A stretch of DNA of 64,000 nucleotides from NCBI RefSeq assembly GCF_004214795.1, contig NZ_CP035928.1, forward strand, positions 620,001-684,000, read 5' to 3'. The notes under the pieces were generated by a model, which was not told where the DNA came from, made no database searches, and saw only the letters and a program-made list of their open reading frames with translations. Shown one piece after another: positions 16,087 to 25,929 of the stretch; position 1 is the stretch's first letter, and each line of letters opens with the position of its first letter. Made by a program: the position numbers and the translations under genes. The DNA comes from Malaciobacter pacificus. GTDB taxonomy: Bacteria > Campylobacterota > Campylobacteria > Campylobacterales > Arcobacteraceae.

Positions 16087-17849
16087 GAGTTTTTAGATTT
16101 ATAGTTTTCATTTTTTTTATAGTAGATTTTTCTATTGCAAGTGAATATGAAATTGATATATATTTAGATAATGAAGTTTCATTTTATTCTCAAGCTATAA
16201 AAAAAGAGACAAAAACACTTTTGGATTTAGATGATAATATAACTTATAAATTTAACTCTTGCGAAAAACAAGATTGTGCTAATTTAATAAAAATAAATAA
16301 GGATTCTATTTTTGTATTTAAGAGTCAAAATAGTTTTAAAAGTACAAAAAATCATGTAATAAACTATGATAAGATAATAACCTTATATGATGAAAATAGA
16401 GTTATAAGAACTACTAGTATCTCTATTTTAGAACTTTTAAAAGAAAACATTAAAAAAAAGAGTATATATTTAAAAAGTGATTATATAAATAATGATGAAG
16501 AAAAAATAGATAAAAATCTAAAAAAATATTCATTATTAGATATTTATAATTTAATTGATAAAAATAATCTAACATTAAAGCAAAACATTAATGAACTGAC
16601 TTTTAGTAAACTAAATAAGGATGAAGCAGTAAGTTTATATAAGCCAAAAGTAGAATTATTTGCAGATGTCATTCAAATAGATGCAGATAGAGCCAAATAT
16701 AGTTCAGGACTTTATTCTGAAGGTACAGTTGATTATGGTTTAAAAGTAACTCAATTAATCTATTCAAATCAAGTGATAAAAAATATAGAAATAAAAAAAT
16801 ACCTAGATAAATCTGTTAAAAATAGAGTTAAAAATGAGAAAAATGAAGTAATTTATAAATCAATTCTAACTTATTTAAATATTTTAAAGCTAAAAAAATA
16901 TAATGATATTATCAATGTTAAAAAAGATTTTATTACTAAAAACTTGCAGTTATCAAATCAAAGAGTTCAAATTGGTGTTCAAAATAGAAGTGATATTTAT
17001 AGGTGGAAAAATGAACTTGCTAGTGTAAATATTGAACTTGCCAACTCTTTAAAACAGTTAGAAAATTTAAAGCTAAATTTATCAAATATGATTTTATTAG
17101 ATGAGAAGTATGATTTAGAAAATTATGGTTTATACTCTTCAATATTTAAAATAAATGATAATACTGCGATAAAATATATCAATAATGAAAAAATTCAAGA
17201 TTATTTCTTCGAAAATATGATTTTTAAACATCCCTCTTTAAAATATATCGATGAATTAATAAATGCAAAAAATGAACAGTATGATATGAATAAACAATCA
17301 AGATATTTGCCTACAGTTTCTTTACAAGCTCAAGGTAAAAAAATAGAAGATAGGTATGGAAGCGCATCTAATTTTCCTAGACCTTGGGATAACAACGAAT
17401 TACAAGTTGTTTTAAATTTAAATTTGCCTTTATATGAAGGTGGAAAAAAATCACTTGATATTCAAAGAAGTGAAGTAGAGCTTTTAAATTTAAAGCTAAA
17501 ATATAATGAAGTTAAGAATCTAATTAAAACTAATCTTTTACAAAACTATGATTCTATAAAAAAGAGTTATTCTAAAATTAAATATTCTCAAGAGTCTCAA
17601 TCTTTTTCTAAAAAAAATTATGCTTTAGTTTTGGATAGATATAAAAAAGGTAAAGAAAATATTATATCTGTACTTGATGCTCAAAATTCATATATTGTTT
17701 CAAGATTAAATAAAAACATTTCAATAATTGACTATTTAGCTGACTTAACTTCAATATATTATTTTACTGGAAATATTGATGTATTAATAGATAAAAATAA
17801 AAAAATAGAATTAGAAAAAGAGATATTAAGGATTGTAAATGAGAACTAA
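16083..17849 (+). CDS. TolC-family outer membrane efflux protein with N-terminal extension
   Basis: 588 residues, about 100-150 more than usual TolC/OprM-type proteins. After a signal peptide (about 1-20) there is an extra region to about residue 150 containing two Cys (CEKQDC), of no family I recognise. The outer membrane factor part follows: YSLLDIYNLIDKNNLTLKQNINEL begins the first repeat, and LPTVSLQAQGK and LNLPLYEGGKKSLDI mark the second. Long coiled-coil helices fit the periplasmic barrel. It overlaps the TetR gene by 4 bases and the adaptor gene by 11. Confidence 0.85.
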   Translation: MRVFRFIVFIFFIVDFSIASEYEIDIYLDNEVSFYSQAIKKETKTLLDLDDNITYKFNSCEKQDCANLIKINKDSIFVFKSQNSFKSTKNHVINYDKIITLYDENRVIRTTSISILELLKENIKKKSIYLKSDYINNDEEKIDKNLKKYSLLDIYNLIDKNNLTLKQNINELTFSKLNKDEAVSLYKPKVELFADVIQIDADRAKYSSGLYSEGTVDYGLKVTQLIYSNQVIKNIEIKKYLDKSVKNRVKNEKNEVIYKSILTYLNILKLKKYNDIINVKKDFITKNLQLSNQRVQIGVQNRSDIYRWKNELASVNIELANSLKQLENLKLNLSNMILLDEKYDLENYGLYSSIFKINDNTAIKYINNEKIQDYFFENMIFKHPSLKYIDELINAKNEQYDMNKQSRYLPTVSLQAQGKKIEDRYGSASNFPRPWDNNELQVVLNLNLPLYEGGKKSLDIQRSEVELLNLKLKYNEVKNLIKTNLLQNYDSIKKSYSKIKYSQESQSFSKKNYALVLDRYKKGKENIISVLDAQNSYIVSRLNKNISIIDYLADLTSIYYFTGNIDVLIDKNKKIELEKEILRIVNEN

Positions 17850-18942
17850 TTATTTATTATGGATACTAGTAGTTTTATTTTTTAGTGCTTGTGAAGATGT
17901 AAATAAAAAACAAGAAATAAAAGATAACAATAAAACAGTTTTTGCAACTAATGTAAAATTAAAAGATGATAATCAAAATAGGATTTTCTATGCCACAGCT
18001 ACAACAACTAATCAAATAAAAACAAGTTTTAAGGTTCAAGGAAATATAAAAAAACTTGATTTAAAAATTGGTGATGAGGTTAGTAAAAATCAATTGATTT
18101 CAAAGCTAGATTCAAAGCCTTATGAATTAAAAGTATCTCAAGTTAGATATGGACTTAGTGAAGCAAAAGCTAGTCTAAAAAATGCCCAAAGTAATTATGA
18201 AAGAGTAAAGAAATTATATATAAACCAAAATGCCAGTACAAGTGATATAGACAACGCAAAGGCAAAACTAGATGCCTCAAAAGCAAAAGTAAAAAACATA
18301 TTACAAGAATTGGAGTATGCAAAACTTCAAGAGTCATATACAAAATTGTATTCACCAATTGATGGTTATATTTCTTCAAAATTTGCACAAGAAAATGAAA
18401 ATATTCAAGCAGGTATGCCTATTGTTTTAATTAGTGATAAATTAGTAAATGAAGTTCATGTTCAAGTCCCTGAAGATTTTGTAAATAAATTAAAAAAAGA
18501 TGATGAAGTTAAGGTATTATTTAACTCAATTTCAAAGAAAACATATAATGGAAAAATATCAGAAATATCAAAGTTTTCTTCACAAAATGAGAAGTTATAT
18601 TTAGTAATTATCAAACTTCTAAACAGTGATGAACAGATAAAAATAGGGATGTCAGGAGAAGTATATTTTAATATAAATGAAAATATGAACTCTTCTGTTT
18701 ATTTAGTTCCTTCTAGTAGTGTATTAAGTGATGGAGATAATCATTTTGTGTATGTTTTATCTAAGGATGAAAATTTATACTTAATACAAAAACAAGAAGT
18801 GAAAGTAGGTGAATTAAGTAGTGCTGGCTATGAAATAACAGAAGGACTAAATAGTAAAGATTTAGTTTTAAAAGCAGGTATGAGTGAAGTATTTGAAGGA
18901 ATGAAAGTAGAGCTTGGAAATAAAAAAGAATTAGGATTATAA
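17839..18942 (+). CDS. RND efflux periplasmic adaptor (membrane fusion lipoprotein)
   Basis: 367 residues. The N-terminus is a lipoprotein signal ending in FFSAC (Cys18), so it is membrane-anchored by lipid. The lipoyl/barrel-sandwich halves are visible: FKVQGNIKKLDLKIGDEVSKNQLISKLD and LYSPIDGYISSKFAQENENI. They flank a coiled-coil hairpin (about 100-165). C-terminal beta-barrel and membrane-proximal domains follow. It links the RND pump encoded next to the TolC-type channel encoded before. It starts 11 bases inside the TolC gene and ends one base before the pump ATG. Confidence 0.92.
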   Translation: MRTNYLLWILVVLFFSACEDVNKKQEIKDNNKTVFATNVKLKDDNQNRIFYATATTTNQIKTSFKVQGNIKKLDLKIGDEVSKNQLISKLDSKPYELKVSQVRYGLSEAKASLKNAQSNYERVKKLYINQNASTSDIDNAKAKLDASKAKVKNILQELEYAKLQESYTKLYSPIDGYISSKFAQENENIQAGMPIVLISDKLVNEVHVQVPEDFVNKLKKDDEVKVLFNSISKKTYNGKISEISKFSSQNEKLYLVIIKLLNSDEQIKIGMSGEVYFNINENMNSSVYLVPSSSVLSDGDNHFVYVLSKDENLYLIQKQEVKVGELSSAGYEITEGLNSKDLVLKAGMSEVFEGMKVELGNKKELGL

Positions 18943-18943
18943 G

Positions 18944-21900
18944 ATGAATATTACATCTTTTGCATTAAAAAATGACAAAGTAACTATTGTTTTTTCTTTA
19001 TTGATTTTTATTTATGGTGTAATTACTTTTATAGATTTGCCAAGGGCTAAAGACCCAGGATTTATCATAAGAACTGCAACAGTTGTCACTTATTTTCCTG
19101 GTGCTAGTGCAAAAAGAGTTGAGCAGCTAGTAACAGATAAATTAGAAAAAGAGATACAACAAATGAGTGAAATTGATTTTATTAAATCAACTTCAAAAAA
19201 TGGTGTATCAATAATTTTTGTTAATATCTTAGAAAAATATAAAAATATGCGTCCAATTTGGGACAGTCTTAGAAGAAAAGTTCAAGATGGTTCAAGAAGT
19301 TTGCCTCAAGGGACATTAACTCCTATTGTAAATGATGAGTTTGGAGATGTTTATGGAACATTAATCTCAATACAAAGTGATGGATTAAGTTATAGAGAAT
19401 TAGAAGATATTTCAAATGATACAAAAGATATTTTCTTAAGATTAGATGATGTAGCAAAAATCGAGATTTTAGGTATACAAAATCAAGCAGTATATATTGA
19501 GTATGATAACTCAAAATTATCTAGTTTAAATCTTAGTGCAAGTTACATAAAAACAATTTTAGAATCTAAAAATATAGTTTTATCAGGTGGGAATATAAAG
19601 CTTGAAAAAAATAGATTATCTATAGAACCAACAGGAAATTATGAAGATATAGAACAAATTAAAAATACTTTGATTCCTTTAAATACAGGAGAAAAAATAT
19701 ACTTAAAAGATATTGCAAAAATAAGATATGAGTATAAAACACCAAGTAATTTTATAGTTCAAAAAGATTCAAAAGATGCTGTTTTATTAGCAGTTTCGAT
19801 GAAAGATGATGGAGATATTATTAAATTAGGAGAGCAAATAGATGCTTTACTTGTTTCTGTTCAGGATAAATTACCATTAGGAGTTTATTTAGATAGATTA
19901 TTTAATGAACCAAAAGTTGTAGATAGAATAGTTAGTAATTTTGTAATTAATTTACTTCAAGCTATGGCTTTAGTAATAATAGTAATGTTATTCTCACTTG
20001 GATTTAGAACAGGTATGATTGTAGCCTTACTTATACCTATGTCTATACTTTTATCTTTTATTATTATGTCTATATTTGATATTTGGTTAGATCAAGTATC
20101 TTTAGCAGCTCTTATTATATCTTTGGGATTATTAGTAGATAGTGCTATTGTAATGAGTGAATCTATTATGGTTTTAATGCAAAAAGGTAAAAGTGTTGTT
20201 GAAGCTTCCATAAAAAGTGCAAATGAATTAAAAATACCACTATTAACATCAGCATTGACAACATCAGCTGCTTTTTTACCAATATTTTTAGCAAAATCAA
20301 CTACTGGAGAATATACAAACTCTATTTTTAAAGTAGTAACAATCACACTTTTATCTTCATGGGTTTTAGCTTTAACTTTAACGCCAGTTTTAAGTAAATA
20401 TTTTATGAAAAAGGGAATTAAAGCAAAAATAAAAGAGTCTTTTCTTTCTAGCTTTTATAAAGCAAGTTTAGTTTTTGCAATTTCAAATAAAACAGTTACT
20501 TTAATAGTAACTATAGTTTTATTTATAGGTTCATTACTTTTATTTGAAAATGTACCAAAAAAGTTTTTCCCTCCTTCTAGTGAATCTACTTTTACTGTAG
20601 AAATAAATTTACCAGTTGGAACAGCTATTGAAACTACTTTAGATAGTGTAAAACAAATAGAGAACTTCATAAAAGAAAAATATATGAAAGAGGAAAAAGA
20701 AGTTATTAATTTTGTCTCTTTTATTGGTGAAAGTGCTCCTAGGTTTTGGTTGTCTTATGACCAAGAGTTAGCAAGTAGTGAATATAGTACCATTTTAGTT
20801 AATTTAAAAGATACTCAAAATATAAATGAAATTAGAAAAGATATAGAAGATTTTGCAAAATCAAAATTTCCTGATATGCAAATAAGTGCAAAAACATTAA
20901 ATATGGGACCACCTGTTAAAAAACCTATAGAGATTAGAATTAGTGGGAAAGATATAGATAAATTATCACTAATGAGTTCTAAAATAAAACAGGAATTATC
21001 AAAGATAGATGGTGTTGTAAATATATCTGATGACTGGGGTTTAAAGAATAAAAAAATAATAGTAAATATTGATGAATCAAAAGCCTTGAAAGAAGGGATT
21101 TCAAACCTAGATATTGCAGTTTCTCTTCAAACAGCTGTAAGTGGTTTTGAGGTTACTACATTTAGAAAAGATGATAAACTTATACCTCTTATTTTAAGGT
21201 CAAATGAAAATACAAAAGATGATATAGATAGATTAAAAACAATAAATGTTTATTCTCAATCAACAGGTAAAAATATACCTTTATCTCAAGTTGCAAAAAT
21301 AGATGTAGTTTATGAAGAATCAAAAATAATAAGAAGAGATAGATTAAAAACTATTACAATTGGAAGTGCAATTAAAGATGGTTATAATGCAATTGATGTT
21401 TTTGATGAAATTAAACCTTGGTTGGATGAATATTCAAAAAGATTTGATTTAGGATATTTTTATGAATTTGGAGGAGAATATGAAGCTAGTGCAAAGGCTA
21501 ATGAATCAATAATTGTAAATCTGCCTATCGCTTTTATGGTAATTCTTCTTTTAATGGTTGCCCAGTTTAATTCTATACGAAAACCTTTTATTATATTAAC
21601 TGCAATTCCCCTTGGTATTATAGGAGTTAGTTTTGGATTATTTATTACAAATTCATATTTTGGATTTATGACATTACTAGGAATTATATCCTTAAGTGGT
21701 ATTGTAATTAATAATGCAATTGTTTTATTAGAAAGAATAAAATTAGAACAAGTAGAAAATAGATTAAGTCCTTATGATGCTGTACTACAAGCTAGTCTAA
21801 GTAGATTTAGACCTATTGTACTTACAACTTTGACAACTGTTTTAGGTTTAGTTCCTTTATGGTATAGTGGAGGAATTATGTGGGAACCTATGGCTATATC

Positions 21901-21991
21901 TATAATTTTTGGTTTATTAGTATCAACAATATTTACTTTATTGTTTGTTCCCGTTTTATATTCTATTTTCTATAAAGTAAAAAAGGTATGA
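18944..21991 (+). CDS. RND-type efflux permease (AcrB-like)
   Basis: 1015 residues, the normal length. Twelve TM helices are expected, with TM1 near the N-terminus and two large periplasmic loops. Characteristic stretches include PGASAKRVEQLVTDKLE, the TM4 signature IISLGLLVDSAIVMSE with its proton-relay Asp, and FGFMTLLGIISLSGIVINNAIVLLE in the second half. It exports small molecules out of the periplasm or inner membrane using the proton gradient. Substrates are unknown. It forms a tripartite pump with the preceding adaptor and outer membrane protein under the operon's TetR regulator. Confidence 0.94.
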   Translation: MNITSFALKNDKVTIVFSLLIFIYGVITFIDLPRAKDPGFIIRTATVVTYFPGASAKRVEQLVTDKLEKEIQQMSEIDFIKSTSKNGVSIIFVNILEKYKNMRPIWDSLRRKVQDGSRSLPQGTLTPIVNDEFGDVYGTLISIQSDGLSYRELEDISNDTKDIFLRLDDVAKIEILGIQNQAVYIEYDNSKLSSLNLSASYIKTILESKNIVLSGGNIKLEKNRLSIEPTGNYEDIEQIKNTLIPLNTGEKIYLKDIAKIRYEYKTPSNFIVQKDSKDAVLLAVSMKDDGDIIKLGEQIDALLVSVQDKLPLGVYLDRLFNEPKVVDRIVSNFVINLLQAMALVIIVMLFSLGFRTGMIVALLIPMSILLSFIIMSIFDIWLDQVSLAALIISLGLLVDSAIVMSESIMVLMQKGKSVVEASIKSANELKIPLLTSALTTSAAFLPIFLAKSTTGEYTNSIFKVVTITLLSSWVLALTLTPVLSKYFMKKGIKAKIKESFLSSFYKASLVFAISNKTVTLIVTIVLFIGSLLLFENVPKKFFPPSSESTFTVEINLPVGTAIETTLDSVKQIENFIKEKYMKEEKEVINFVSFIGESAPRFWLSYDQELASSEYSTILVNLKDTQNINEIRKDIEDFAKSKFPDMQISAKTLNMGPPVKKPIEIRISGKDIDKLSLMSSKIKQELSKIDGVVNISDDWGLKNKKIIVNIDESKALKEGISNLDIAVSLQTAVSGFEVTTFRKDDKLIPLILRSNENTKDDIDRLKTINVYSQSTGKNIPLSQVAKIDVVYEESKIIRRDRLKTITIGSAIKDGYNAIDVFDEIKPWLDEYSKRFDLGYFYEFGGEYEASAKANESIIVNLPIAFMVILLLMVAQFNSIRKPFIILTAIPLGIIGVSFGLFITNSYFGFMTLLGIISLSGIVINNAIVLLERIKLEQVENRLSPYDAVLQASLSRFRPIVLTTLTTVLGLVPLWYSGGIMWEPMAISIIFGLLVSTIFTLLFVPVLYSIFYKVKKV

Positions 21992-23283
21992 CTATGTTAA
22001 AACAGTTGTGGTTTAAAGTTTTAATAGGTATGTTTTTAGGAATTGTATGTGGTTTGATTTTATCACCTAATGCTTTTGCAATTATTCCTGAAAATATAGC
22101 TTTGAGTATTGCACCTTGGATTGCTTTAGTTGGTAATATATTTTTAGCACTTATTAAAATGGTAGTTATTCCTTTAGTTATGAGTTCAATAATTTTAGGT
22201 ATTACAAGTGCAGGTAATCCAGAAATATTAAAAAATCTTGGACTTAAAATAGCCCCTTATTTTGTTTTAACTACGACAGTTGCTGTTATTATTGGTATTA
22301 TTATTACCTATTTATTAAAACCTGGATTATATGTATCCCCTGATATTTTAAATAGTATTGAAATTACAGCAGTTGAGGTTTCAAAAAATTTAAAAGATAT
22401 TTCTGTTCCTGATATGATTGTTGATTTAATTCCTGTTAATAACGCAAAAGCTGAATTAGATGGGAATATTTTAGCCTTTGTAATTTTATCAATATTTATT
22501 GGAGTTGCTTTATTAAATATTGAAGATGATGATGCAAGACCTTTAAAAGATTTAGCAAAATCTTTACAAGCATTTTCTATGAAAGTTGTTGAGTGGGCTA
22601 TGAAATTAGCTCCTTATGCGGTATTTGGACTACTTTGTAATATCACAATAAAAATAGGTTTTGATGCTATTTCTTCAATGTTTATGTATGTTTTAACTGT
22701 GATTATAGGTTTAGGCTTACTTTTAGTTTTCTATTTAATTATTGTCTACTTTTCATCAAATTTAAGACCAATAGATTTTTTAAGTAAAATAAGAGAAGTT
22801 CAACTAATGGCATTTTCAACTTCATCTTCTGCTGCTGTTATGCCATTATCTATTAAGACAGCACAAGATAAATTAAATGTTCCAACTACAATCTCAAAAT
22901 TTGTAATACCTTTAGGTGCAACTGTAAATATGGATGGAACGGCACTTTATCAAGTTTGTGCTGCAATATTTTTAACACAACTTTTTGGTATTGATTTAAC
23001 ATTTATAGAAATTATAGTTTTAGCTTTCACTACTGTTGCAGCATCAATTGGAGCTCCAAGTACACCAGGAGTTGGTATTGTTATATTAGCTACAATATTA
23101 CAAGGTATCGGAGTTCCTGTTGAAGGAATAGCTCTTATTTTAGGAGTAGATAGAATTCTAGATATGTGTAGAACTACTGTAAATGTTACAGGGGATTTAA
23201 CAGCAAGTTTAGTTATGAAAAAACTAACAGGATACTCAAATGTATCAGAAAAGTCAGCAAGAAAGGTTGTTCATGAAAGCTAA
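21988..23283 (+). CDS. Dicarboxylate/amino acid:cation symporter (DAACS family)
   Basis: 431 residues, usual GltP/DctA length. The serine-rich re-entrant loop (FSTSSSAAVMPLSIKTAQ) and the signature GATVNMDGTALYQ are present, as is GAPSTPGVGIVI and the C-terminal DRILDMCRTTVNVTGD. These residues bind the substrate carboxylate and the coupling ions. The family takes up Glu, Asp or C4-dicarboxylates with Na+ or H+. The gene overlaps the RND permease stop by 4 bases and is therefore part of the efflux operon, an unusual partner for a pump. Confidence 0.92.
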   Translation: MTMLKQLWFKVLIGMFLGIVCGLILSPNAFAIIPENIALSIAPWIALVGNIFLALIKMVVIPLVMSSIILGITSAGNPEILKNLGLKIAPYFVLTTTVAVIIGIIITYLLKPGLYVSPDILNSIEITAVEVSKNLKDISVPDMIVDLIPVNNAKAELDGNILAFVILSIFIGVALLNIEDDDARPLKDLAKSLQAFSMKVVEWAMKLAPYAVFGLLCNITIKIGFDAISSMFMYVLTVIIGLGLLLVFYLIIVYFSSNLRPIDFLSKIREVQLMAFSTSSSAAVMPLSIKTAQDKLNVPTTISKFVIPLGATVNMDGTALYQVCAAIFLTQLFGIDLTFIEIIVLAFTTVAASIGAPSTPGVGIVILATILQGIGVPVEGIALILGVDRILDMCRTTVNVTGDLTASLVMKKLTGYSNVSEKSARKVVHES

Positions 23284-24118
23284 AAAAAGCGTTTCTTTAG
23301 TTCTTGGAAGTGGTGGTGCTAGAGGTTATACACATATTGGTATAATAAATGAGTTAGAAAAACAAGGCTATGAAATAAAATCTGTTTGCGGATCGTCAAT
23401 GGGAGCACTAGTTGGTGGATTATATGCAGCAGGTAAGTTAGAAGAATATCAAAAGTGGGTGTCTAATTTTAATGTAATAGATATTTTAAAACTTATTGAC
23501 TTTTCTTTTAATAAAGATGGAATGATAAAAGCAGATAAAGTTTTTGCAAAAATCGAAGAGATTATTGGTGATGTTTGTATTGAAGATTTGCCTATTTCTT
23601 TTACTGCTACTGCAACTGATATTGTAAATAAAAAAGAAGTTTGGCTTCAAAAAGGAAGCTTAAAAGATGCAATTAGAGCTTCAATTGCAATTCCTACTAT
23701 TTTTACTCCAAAACAATTAAATGGCAAAACTCTTTTTGATGGTGGGATATTAAATCCAATCCCAATTTTACCAACTGCTTCAGAGTTTACAGATTTGATT
23801 ATAGCAGTGAATTTAAATAGTGATGTAAAAGCTAAAAAAGAGCATCTTAAATTATTTAAAAAAGATAAAGGGTTTATTCAAAATAGTATAAGTGAATTCT
23901 TACAAAAGCATATCACAAAAAAAGAATCACTTAGTTATTTTCAGCTTATAAATAAATCAATAGAAACTATGCAAGAAATAATCTCAAGGCATCAACTAGC
24001 AAGCCATAGACCTGATATTATGATAGAAATTCCAAGTGATATTTGTGATTTTTATGATTTTCATAAAGCAAATGAATTAATAGAATATGGGAAAATTATA
24101 ACTAAAGAGGTTTTATAA
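23273..24118 (+). CDS. Patatin-like phospholipase family protein
   Basis: The start is ATG 23273 (MKAKKSVSLVLGSGG), behind GAAAGG, giving 281 residues and overlapping the symporter by 11 bases; a longer frame to 23240 has no ribosome site. The oxyanion motif GSGGARG, the nucleophile elbow GSSMG (catalytic Ser) and the Asp of the dyad in DGG (FDGGILNP) are all intact. This matches the RssA/YlbK-type bacterial patatins, cytoplasmic or membrane-associated lipid hydrolases. It is the last gene of the TetR/RND operon and could edit membrane lipids when the pump is expressed; that link is inference. Confidence 0.9.
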   Translation: MKAKKSVSLVLGSGGARGYTHIGIINELEKQGYEIKSVCGSSMGALVGGLYAAGKLEEYQKWVSNFNVIDILKLIDFSFNKDGMIKADKVFAKIEEIIGDVCIEDLPISFTATATDIVNKKEVWLQKGSLKDAIRASIAIPTIFTPKQLNGKTLFDGGILNPIPILPTASEFTDLIIAVNLNSDVKAKKEHLKLFKKDKGFIQNSISEFLQKHITKKESLSYFQLINKSIETMQEIISRHQLASHRPDIMIEIPSDICDFYDFHKANELIEYGKIITKEVL

Positions 24119-24143
24119 ACAAAAGCTATTAAGCTTTTGTTTT
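24117..24143. terminator. Bidirectional terminator between patatin and nhaA
   Basis: The stem AAACAAAAGCT/AGCTTTTGTTT (11 bp, loop ATTA) lies between convergent stops at 24118 and 24129. A-rich and T-rich flanks suit both strands. Confidence 0.8.
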
Positions 24144-25433
24144 ATTTGACATAAGTATAAGTACTACACCTATTATGGCAGCTAAGAATGATGCTGCAAA
24201 TACTCCAAGTTTAACTGCACTAATTGTACTTTCATCTAAGAAGGCTAAGTGAGTTATAAATATAGACATTGTAAAACCAATACCAGCTAGGAAACCTACT
24301 GCAAATATTTCATACCAAGATATATTATCTGGTTTTGAAACAATTTTAAGTTTTGTAGCTAAGTATGTAAAACCAAATACACCAATAGGTTTACCAATTA
24401 AAAGTCCAAATACAACGCCTAAAACAATCATTAAGTTTGCATTTACTGTTGAGAAATCAATTAAAACTCCAGCATTTGAAAATGCAAATAACGGCATAAT
24501 AAAAAATGCAGATAATCCATGTAAATTGTGTTCTAATCTTACTAGAGGATTTTGAACTTTATCATATCCATAAGCAATTCCTTCTAAAGCATCAATTTGA
24601 TGATGATTTAGTACAGGAGTTGGATCTTTGTGTTTTTCAAACTCTTCAATTGATTCTTTTGTTTTTTCTAAAAATCTCTCTTCATCAATTTTTGAGCTAA
24701 TTGGAATAGCAAAGGCTAATAAAACACCAGCGATTGTTGCATGAATTCCTATTTCATGGATGAAAATCCATAAGAACACACCTAGTATTAAATATGGTAA
24801 TAATTTTTTAACACCAAAATAGTTTAATGCCCAAATTAGAGCATAAGTAACTCCAGCGTGTAAAAAGTATTCTGCTTTTATTTCTGCTGTATAAACAGTA
24901 GCAACTACCATAACAGCACCTAAATCATCAACTACTGCAACTGCAACTAAAAATAGTTTTAATGCTGGATTTACTTTTGTTCCTAAAAGCATAAGTATAC
25001 CAAGTGCAAATGCTATGTCTGTTGCCATAGGTACACCAAATCCTAATGGATTATCAGGATTTAAAGCAACATAAATAAGTGCAGGAATTGCCATTCCTCC
25101 AATTGCAGCTACTATTGGAAATGCTGCTTTATTAACAGTTGATAATTCTCCAATAACCATTTCTCTTTTTATCTCAAGTCCTACCATTAAGAAAAATAAA
25201 GCCATAAGTCCATCATCAATCCAATAGGTTAATGTCATAGAAATTGTTTTATCACCTAATGTTATTCCTAAAGGCATATGCCATAAGTCATAATAAGCTT
25301 GTCCCCAAGCAGAATTAGCAACTAAAACAGCTGCAACAGTTGCAATAAATAATAAAATACCACTAAGGGCTTCTTTATTTATAAAGTCTTGTATCGATGT
25401 AAATTTTTCAATTACAACATTTTTATCAATCAT
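24129..25433 (-). CDS. nhaA: Na+/H+ antiporter NhaA
   Basis: 434 residues. Family signatures: WIDDGLMALFFLMVGLEIKRE near the N-terminus, PMATDIAFALGI, and the ion-binding Asp pair in AVAVVDDLGAVMVV. GFLAGIGFTMSIFI lies near the C-terminus. It exchanges Na+ for H+ across the inner membrane and controls cytoplasmic pH and Na+, needed in saline habitats. A soluble-looking insertion (about residues 245-285: EERFLEKTKESIEEFEKHKD) is longer than in E. coli NhaA. A second NhaA lies at 45.8 kb. It ends 12 bases after the Zur-like gene, so co-transcription is possible. Confidence 0.95.
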   Translation of the reverse strand: MIDKNVVIEKFTSIQDFINKEALSGILLFIATVAAVLVANSAWGQAYYDLWHMPLGITLGDKTISMTLTYWIDDGLMALFFLMVGLEIKREMVIGELSTVNKAAFPIVAAIGGMAIPALIYVALNPDNPLGFGVPMATDIAFALGILMLLGTKVNPALKLFLVAVAVVDDLGAVMVVATVYTAEIKAEYFLHAGVTYALIWALNYFGVKKLLPYLILGVFLWIFIHEIGIHATIAGVLLAFAIPISSKIDEERFLEKTKESIEEFEKHKDPTPVLNHHQIDALEGIAYGYDKVQNPLVRLEHNLHGLSAFFIMPLFAFSNAGVLIDFSTVNANLMIVLGVVFGLLIGKPIGVFGFTYLATKLKIVSKPDNISWYEIFAVGFLAGIGFTMSIFITHLAFLDESTISAVKLGVFAASFLAAIIGVVLILMSNKTKA

Positions 25434-25445
25434 GATTTATTTCCT

Positions 25446-25811
25446 TTATATACAGTTTGGGCATAAGCCTTTGATTATTATTGTACCTATTTTATGATTT
25501 TCTAAATTTAGATTAAAATCTTTATGAATACATTCAATTTTTGAACAGTTAGTACAAATAAAGTGAGAGTGCTGTGTTTTTTGCATTTCAAAGTATCTTT
25601 TTTTATCATTTGATTCAAAAGAATAAATTATTTTTTCCTCTTCAAATTTTGAAACATTTCTGTAAAATGTAGCTTTATCCATTGATAAACTATCTTTAAT
25701 ATCTTCATAGCACAAAGGTTTATTAGATTCAATTAGAATTTCTAAAATAGCTCTTCTTGCATTTGTTAGTTTGATATTTGTATTATTTGTTATTTTGTCT
25801 AATTTGTTCAT
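25446..25811 (-). CDS. Fur-family metalloregulator, probably zinc-responsive (Zur-like)
   Basis: 121 residues, shorter than typical Fur (about 145-150). The winged helix region contains TNARRAILEILIESNKPLCYEDI and MDKATFYRNVSKFEEE. The dimerisation half retains HFICTNCSKIECIH (CxxC and the His-type ligands) and ends in GLCPNC, the second CxxC of the structural zinc site. The gene is divergent from a ZnuA-like gene, and two gcaac/gttgc dyads lie between them. That context makes a zinc sensor more likely than iron or peroxide. It is named by context rather than by specific residues. Confidence 0.8.
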   Translation of the reverse strand: MNKLDKITNNTNIKLTNARRAILEILIESNKPLCYEDIKDSLSMDKATFYRNVSKFEEEKIIYSFESNDKKRYFEMQKTQHSHFICTNCSKIECIHKDFNLNLENHKIGTIIIKGLCPNCI

Positions 25812-25849
25812 AGCAATATTATATCAATTTACTTTTTAAAATTACTTTT

Positions 25850-25908
25850 ACAACTAAGTTGCATTAAAGTTATAGTTAATTAAAATTCGATAATCGCAAC
25901 TAGGTTGC
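25850..25908. promoter_or_regulatory. Two Zur-like operator dyads in divergent promoter
   Basis: Site 1 is ACAACTAAGTTGC (25850-25862; inner caac/gttg arms perfect), and site 2 is GCAAC-TAG-GTTGC (25896-25908), 22 bases before the ZnuA-like ATG. Both match a perfect 7-3-7 palindrome at 49326-49342. They lie between the regulator gene and the binding protein gene and so fit autoregulated zinc control. Confidence 0.7.
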
Positions 25909-25929
25909 AAAAAAATAAAGGATTATTAG

